Below, one piece after another: positions 60,982 through 64,000 of a DNA stretch of 64,000 bases. This DNA is from Alphaproteobacteria bacterium (GTDB lineage Bacteria > Myxococcota_A > UBA796 > CAJQPC01). The notes beneath the pieces are model-generated. The model saw only the letters and a program-made list of their open reading frames with translations, was not told the origin of the DNA and made no database searches. How positions within the stretch are numbered: the first letter of the stretch is position 1; every line of letters starts with the position of its first letter. Location of the stretch: assembly GCA_020632795.1 (NCBI GenBank), contig JACKEV010000016.1, forward strand, positions 186,001 through 250,000, read 5' to 3'. Position numbers and translations under genes: made by a program.

Positions 60982-62847
60982 CTATTTCTGGGCCACGTCC
61001 CACTTCACGCGCTCGTGGCTGGCGGCGAACGCGGCCTCATCGGCGATGACGGCCACGCCCTCCCGCTCCCGGGCGTCGAGGAAGGCGACGAAGTCGAGCT
61101 GCTGCTGGGGGGTGTCTCGCTGCTCAGCATACAGCTTGACCAGCTCGTTGGCCGGGAGCGTGTGGCGGCCGGCGACCTCGACCAGCGGAAGGTCCAGGCC
61201 CTCCTTGCCCTCCTCGGGGCGGTAGGCCCGCCAGACCAGCTCGGTGCAGACGATGGCGTGGTCGGTGGCGAAGTCAAAGTCGAAGTCGTAGGGCTTCTCC
61301 AGGTGGCGGAAGGCCTCGTTGATGGCCTGGGCGCGGGCCAGGGCGTCCAGCCGGGGGCGCATCGCGGCCAGGTAGTCCCCGGAGGCGTGGGCCAGGGTGT
61401 TGAACACCACGCCTTCGCTGATGGCCTCCATGACCCGGAAGGGCTCGCCGTGCTCACCCAGGACGTAGGTGGCCCACCCGCGGGGGTAGCGCCGGGCCAG
61501 GAGCTGGGTGAAGGTCATCGGCTCCCCCAGCTCCTGCTCCACCCAGGCCAGGACCGCAGGGTCCTCGTCCAGGCTGGCGGCGAGCTTCTCGGGGTCCCCC
61601 AGGTAGAGGATGGCGTGGGGCCAGAAGCCGGGCAGCCCGATGTTGCTCAGGTACCAGTTCTTTCGGGACACCAGGATGTCGCCGGTGCGCAGGTCGGGGT
61701 CGAGGGCCTCCTGCTGCTCCGGGGTGATGAGGTACCAGCCGATGCGCCGCACCCGCGTGTCGCCGAACCACTCGGAGAGGCCCGCCTGGAGGGGGAACCA
61801 GCGCCGACGCACCGCCCGCCGGAGCACCTGGAGATCGCCCCGCACGGTCGTGGTGGTGCGGTCGACAAGCGAGTGGCGCTCGATGAGCCAGAGGTGGCGC
61901 TCCACGGCGTCCCACAGCCAGCCGACCCCCAGGGATTTGGCCTCCACCCGGGCCCCGAAGCCCTCCTCCAGGACCACCCGCAGGTACTGCTCGCCGGCCA
62001 CGATCCGGGCCTCGTCCCGGGCGCCGTGCAGCTCCTGACGGAACACGGAGAAGGTGTTCTCGGGCATGCCCAGCTCGGGGTGGGGGGCGTCCAGGAAGCG
62101 GCGGACGTTGTGGTTGCGCAGCACCAGCGCGGTCAGCCGCTTGCTCTTCTCATACAGGGCCAGCTCGCTGGCGAAGGCCAGGAGGAAGCTGCGCAGGTGG
62201 TAGCGGCGCTGCTGGCGGCTGATGTCGAAGCGGTACCAGTCGTGGTGGAAGTAGCGGACGTTGTCCAGGGCGAAGGCGTAGTCGTAGACCGAGGCCCAGG
62301 CCGAGCGCAGCATGGCCTCGTGCTCGGCGGTGAGCGGCGCGTCGCTCGCGAACACGGGCTCGGCCTCCAGGATCCGCAGCAGCCGGTCCATGCCGGCGTC
62401 GAACTCCTGGTAGTGCTGGAGGTCCTGGGCGAAGGCGGTCTCGTACTCCTCCTCGCTCAGCGAGGTCAGCGGGCTGGGCTCGGCGGCGCGGTACACCCAC
62501 AGGTTGCCGGCCAGCAGCAGGCTGACCACGCCCATGCCCAGGATGAGCCGCCTGGACACCCGCACGCCGCCGGGGGTCTCGGTGAAGGCCTTGCCCCGCA
62601 GCCAGCGCCCCAGGATCACGAAGAGCAGCGACACGACGCAGACCGCCAGCACGGTCGACACCATGTCCGGCAGCCAGGGCACGCCGAAGTCGGAGGCGAA
62701 GAAGCCGACGGCCGCCCCGACGGAGGCGGCGAAGGTCAGCACGCCGCCGTAGTAGAAGAGGGTCCCGCTGCGGTACATGCGGCCAGGGACGCGGACCACG
62801 GCCTCGGGGAGCCAGGACGGCGGGGGTTGCTCAGGGTTCTCGGGCAT
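60982..62847 (-). CDS. Membrane-anchored YiiX-like (permuted NlpC/P60, C92) amidase
   Basis: A 621-residue protein. Three helices near the N-terminus (about 30-125) anchor it; a helical region (about 125-370) follows, then a YiiX/permuted papain-like domain with TGDILVSRKNWYLSNIGLPG and FWPHAILYLG (His) and, after permutation, DHAIVCTELVWRAY (Cys). This family is predicted to cut amide bonds in peptidoglycan, lipids or proteins. It is upstream of the tldDE genes on the same strand, separated by 101 nt. Its start is only 36 nt from that of the divergent GH113-like gene. Confidence 0.78.
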   Translation of the reverse strand: MPENPEQPPPSWLPEAVVRVPGRMYRSGTLFYYGGVLTFAASVGAAVGFFASDFGVPWLPDMVSTVLAVCVVSLLFVILGRWLRGKAFTETPGGVRVSRRLILGMGVVSLLLAGNLWVYRAAEPSPLTSLSEEEYETAFAQDLQHYQEFDAGMDRLLRILEAEPVFASDAPLTAEHEAMLRSAWASVYDYAFALDNVRYFHHDWYRFDISRQQRRYHLRSFLLAFASELALYEKSKRLTALVLRNHNVRRFLDAPHPELGMPENTFSVFRQELHGARDEARIVAGEQYLRVVLEEGFGARVEAKSLGVGWLWDAVERHLWLIERHSLVDRTTTTVRGDLQVLRRAVRRRWFPLQAGLSEWFGDTRVRRIGWYLITPEQQEALDPDLRTGDILVSRKNWYLSNIGLPGFWPHAILYLGDPEKLAASLDEDPAVLAWVEQELGEPMTFTQLLARRYPRGWATYVLGEHGEPFRVMEAISEGVVFNTLAHASGDYLAAMRPRLDALARAQAINEAFRHLEKPYDFDFDFATDHAIVCTELVWRAYRPEEGKEGLDLPLVEVAGRHTLPANELVKLYAEQRDTPQQQLDFVAFLDAREREGVAVIADEAAFAASHERVKWDVAQK

Positions 62848-62883
62848 GATGGCGGGCAGTGTATCAGCTTATGATGACCACAG

Positions 62884-63966
62884 ATGTTCCTCCCTCCTTC
62901 CCGACGCGCGCTGCTGGCGGCCCTCGGCGCGGCCGCGCTCACCGGCTGCCGCGGGCGCGCTGAAGCGGCGGATCCACCCCACGGCGTCCTGCGTCCGGCG
63001 CCGCGCCCGGCGGGCTTCCACGCCGGCATGAGCCTGGCGCACATCCACGCCCGGGGGCGGGGCTACGGATCCGAGGTGTCGCGCCAGCAGATGCGACACC
63101 TGCGACAGCTCGGGGTGACCCATGTGTCGCTCACGCCCTTCGGCTACATCGGGGCGGTGGATGACCCGGACATCCGCTTCGGGGAGAGCCTCGACCGCAC
63201 CCTGACCGACGACGATCTGCGCCAGGAGGCCCGCAACGCCCGAGCCGAGGGCCTGGCGGTGTGCATCAAGCCCCACATCTGGAGCTGGCGCTTCATGTCG
63301 GGGCAGTCCCGGCAGGACATCGCGCCCCCGGACTGGGCGGCCTGGTTCGAGCGCTACACGGCGTTCGCGATGCACTACGCAGCGCTGGCCCAGGAGGTGG
63401 ACGCGGCCCTGTTCGTGCTCGGCCTGGAGTACCTCAAGGCGACGCAGGCCAACCCGGGGGCCTGGGCCACGGTCGCTGAAGCATGTCGCAGAAAATACAC
63501 CGGCCCGATCACCTACGCGGCGAACTGGTGGACGGAGGTCGAGGCCTTCCAGGACTGGGGGGCGTTCGACCTCATCGGCGTCCAGGCCTACCACCCCCTC
63601 ACGCAGCAGCTCTGCCCGGACGTGCAGGCGCTGGTCCAGGGCTGGGCGGCCCACTTGGAGAAGCTGTCGCATCTGTCGCAGGAATACGCCCGGCCGGTGC
63701 TGTTCACCGAGGCCGGCCTGCGCGCGGTGGAGGGCGCGGCGGTGGAGCCGTGGAACGCCGGCCTGCGGGGCAGCCCGGACCCGGGGCTGCAGGCGCGGGC
63801 GTACGAGGCGCTGTTGGCGGCGTGTACGCCGAAGCCCTGGTTTGCAGGGGTGTACTGGTGGAAGTGGTTCACCGATCCCACCGCGGAGGATGATTTGTAC
63901 GCTCCGACCGGCAATCCCGCTGAGGAGATCCTGCGGGCGTGGTGGGGTGGCGCAAGCCTGGAGTAG
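62884..63966 (+). CDS. GH113-like glycoside hydrolase lipoprotein
   Basis: A 360-residue lipoprotein: MFLPPSRRALLAALGAAALTGC carries both a twin-arginine-like region and a lipobox. The TIM-barrel part begins at GFHAGMSLAHIHARGRGYGS; later blocks AVCIKPHIWSW, LFVLGLEYLK (likely acid/base Glu) and VLFTEAGLR (likely nucleophile Glu) match GH113-type mannanase-like enzymes. It probably hydrolyses a glycan outside the cytoplasm; the substrate is not deducible. Confidence 0.75.
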   Translation: MFLPPSRRALLAALGAAALTGCRGRAEAADPPHGVLRPAPRPAGFHAGMSLAHIHARGRGYGSEVSRQQMRHLRQLGVTHVSLTPFGYIGAVDDPDIRFGESLDRTLTDDDLRQEARNARAEGLAVCIKPHIWSWRFMSGQSRQDIAPPDWAAWFERYTAFAMHYAALAQEVDAALFVLGLEYLKATQANPGAWATVAEACRRKYTGPITYAANWWTEVEAFQDWGAFDLIGVQAYHPLTQQLCPDVQALVQGWAAHLEKLSHLSQEYARPVLFTEAGLRAVEGAAVEPWNAGLRGSPDPGLQARAYEALLAACTPKPWFAGVYWWKWFTDPTAEDDLYAPTGNPAEEILRAWWGGASLE

Positions 63967-63967
63967 C

Positions 63968-64000
63968 TCAAGCCCCCCGCGACGCCCGGATCAACCGCAG
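63968..64000 (-). CDS. 3' end of a minus-strand gene running off the window
   Basis: A minus-strand frame is open from the window edge and reads LRLIRASRGA before TGA (63970-63968), one base past the stop of the convergent glycosidase gene. Ten residues are too few to identify it. Confidence 0.3.
   Translation of the reverse strand: MRLIRASRGA

Overview
The window is 64 kb of chromosome with very high GC (roughly 70 percent in most genes). Its gene families point to a Myxococcota-type (former Deltaproteobacteria) predator or soil bacterium: TIGR02147-type regulators, large serine/threonine kinases with accessory domains, a sigma-54-type activator carrying an FHA domain, DUF4476 and Asp/Thr-rich lipoproteins, and a modular cell-wall lysin. 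This placement is inferred from family content only.

Layout. 1-6.3 kb: a peptide-export locus with two tiny ORFs (17 and 16 codons, shared N-terminal motif), a hairpin, an HlyD-type adaptor, a C39-peptidase ABC transporter and a second ABC transporter, all coupled. 6.4-9.4 kb: a type IA topoisomerase with zinc-ribbon repeats. About 10.34-15.19 kb: a block of clearly lower GC with a kinase-FGE fusion, a second HlyD adaptor and a TolC-like channel; its right edge lies inside the 3' end of an FHA-containing AAA+ activator gene. 17.8-18.3 kb: inverted-repeat sites and a good sigma-54 promoter lead into a small secreted protein ending in three copies of a GFTYEGNPS repeat. 18.3-20.8 kb: a TIGR02147 regulator, a truncated second copy and a lipoprotein hydrolase. 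20.9-27.4 kb: a five-gene coupled operon on the minus strand (polyprenyl synthase, squalene/phytoene synthase-like enzyme, desaturase, MMPL/RND transporter, metal-dependent hydrolase), probably making and moving an isoprenoid lipid. 27.7-37.3 kb: four minus-strand genes forming a sensory set (pentapeptide-repeat kinase, soluble P-loop ATPase, membrane sensor-ATPase, secreted protein).

37.7-64 kb is mixed housekeeping and accessory DNA: an atypical sulfatase-fold lipoprotein, a sterol-desaturase-superfamily hydroxylase with a GT2 glycosyltransferase, a CMD protein, a tRNA-like gene about 38 nt too long with its own promoter, a DarTG toxin-antitoxin pair, ArsH, a DUF1826/COG0523 pair diverging from a palindromic operator-like site, a vWA protein, a lysozyme-SH3-M15 lysin, a MetE-like protein, an OPT transporter flanked by duplicated small membrane proteins, two alpha/beta hydrolases, a TldD/TldE pair in which TldD has a Tat lipoprotein signal, a YiiX-like amidase and a GH113-like lipoprotein.

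The strongest candidates for something undescribed are the tiny-peptide exporter locus (213-6321), the sigma-54-driven repeat peptide (17796-18308), the over-long tRNA-like gene (41299-41409) and the isoprenoid/MMPL operon (20923-27427).
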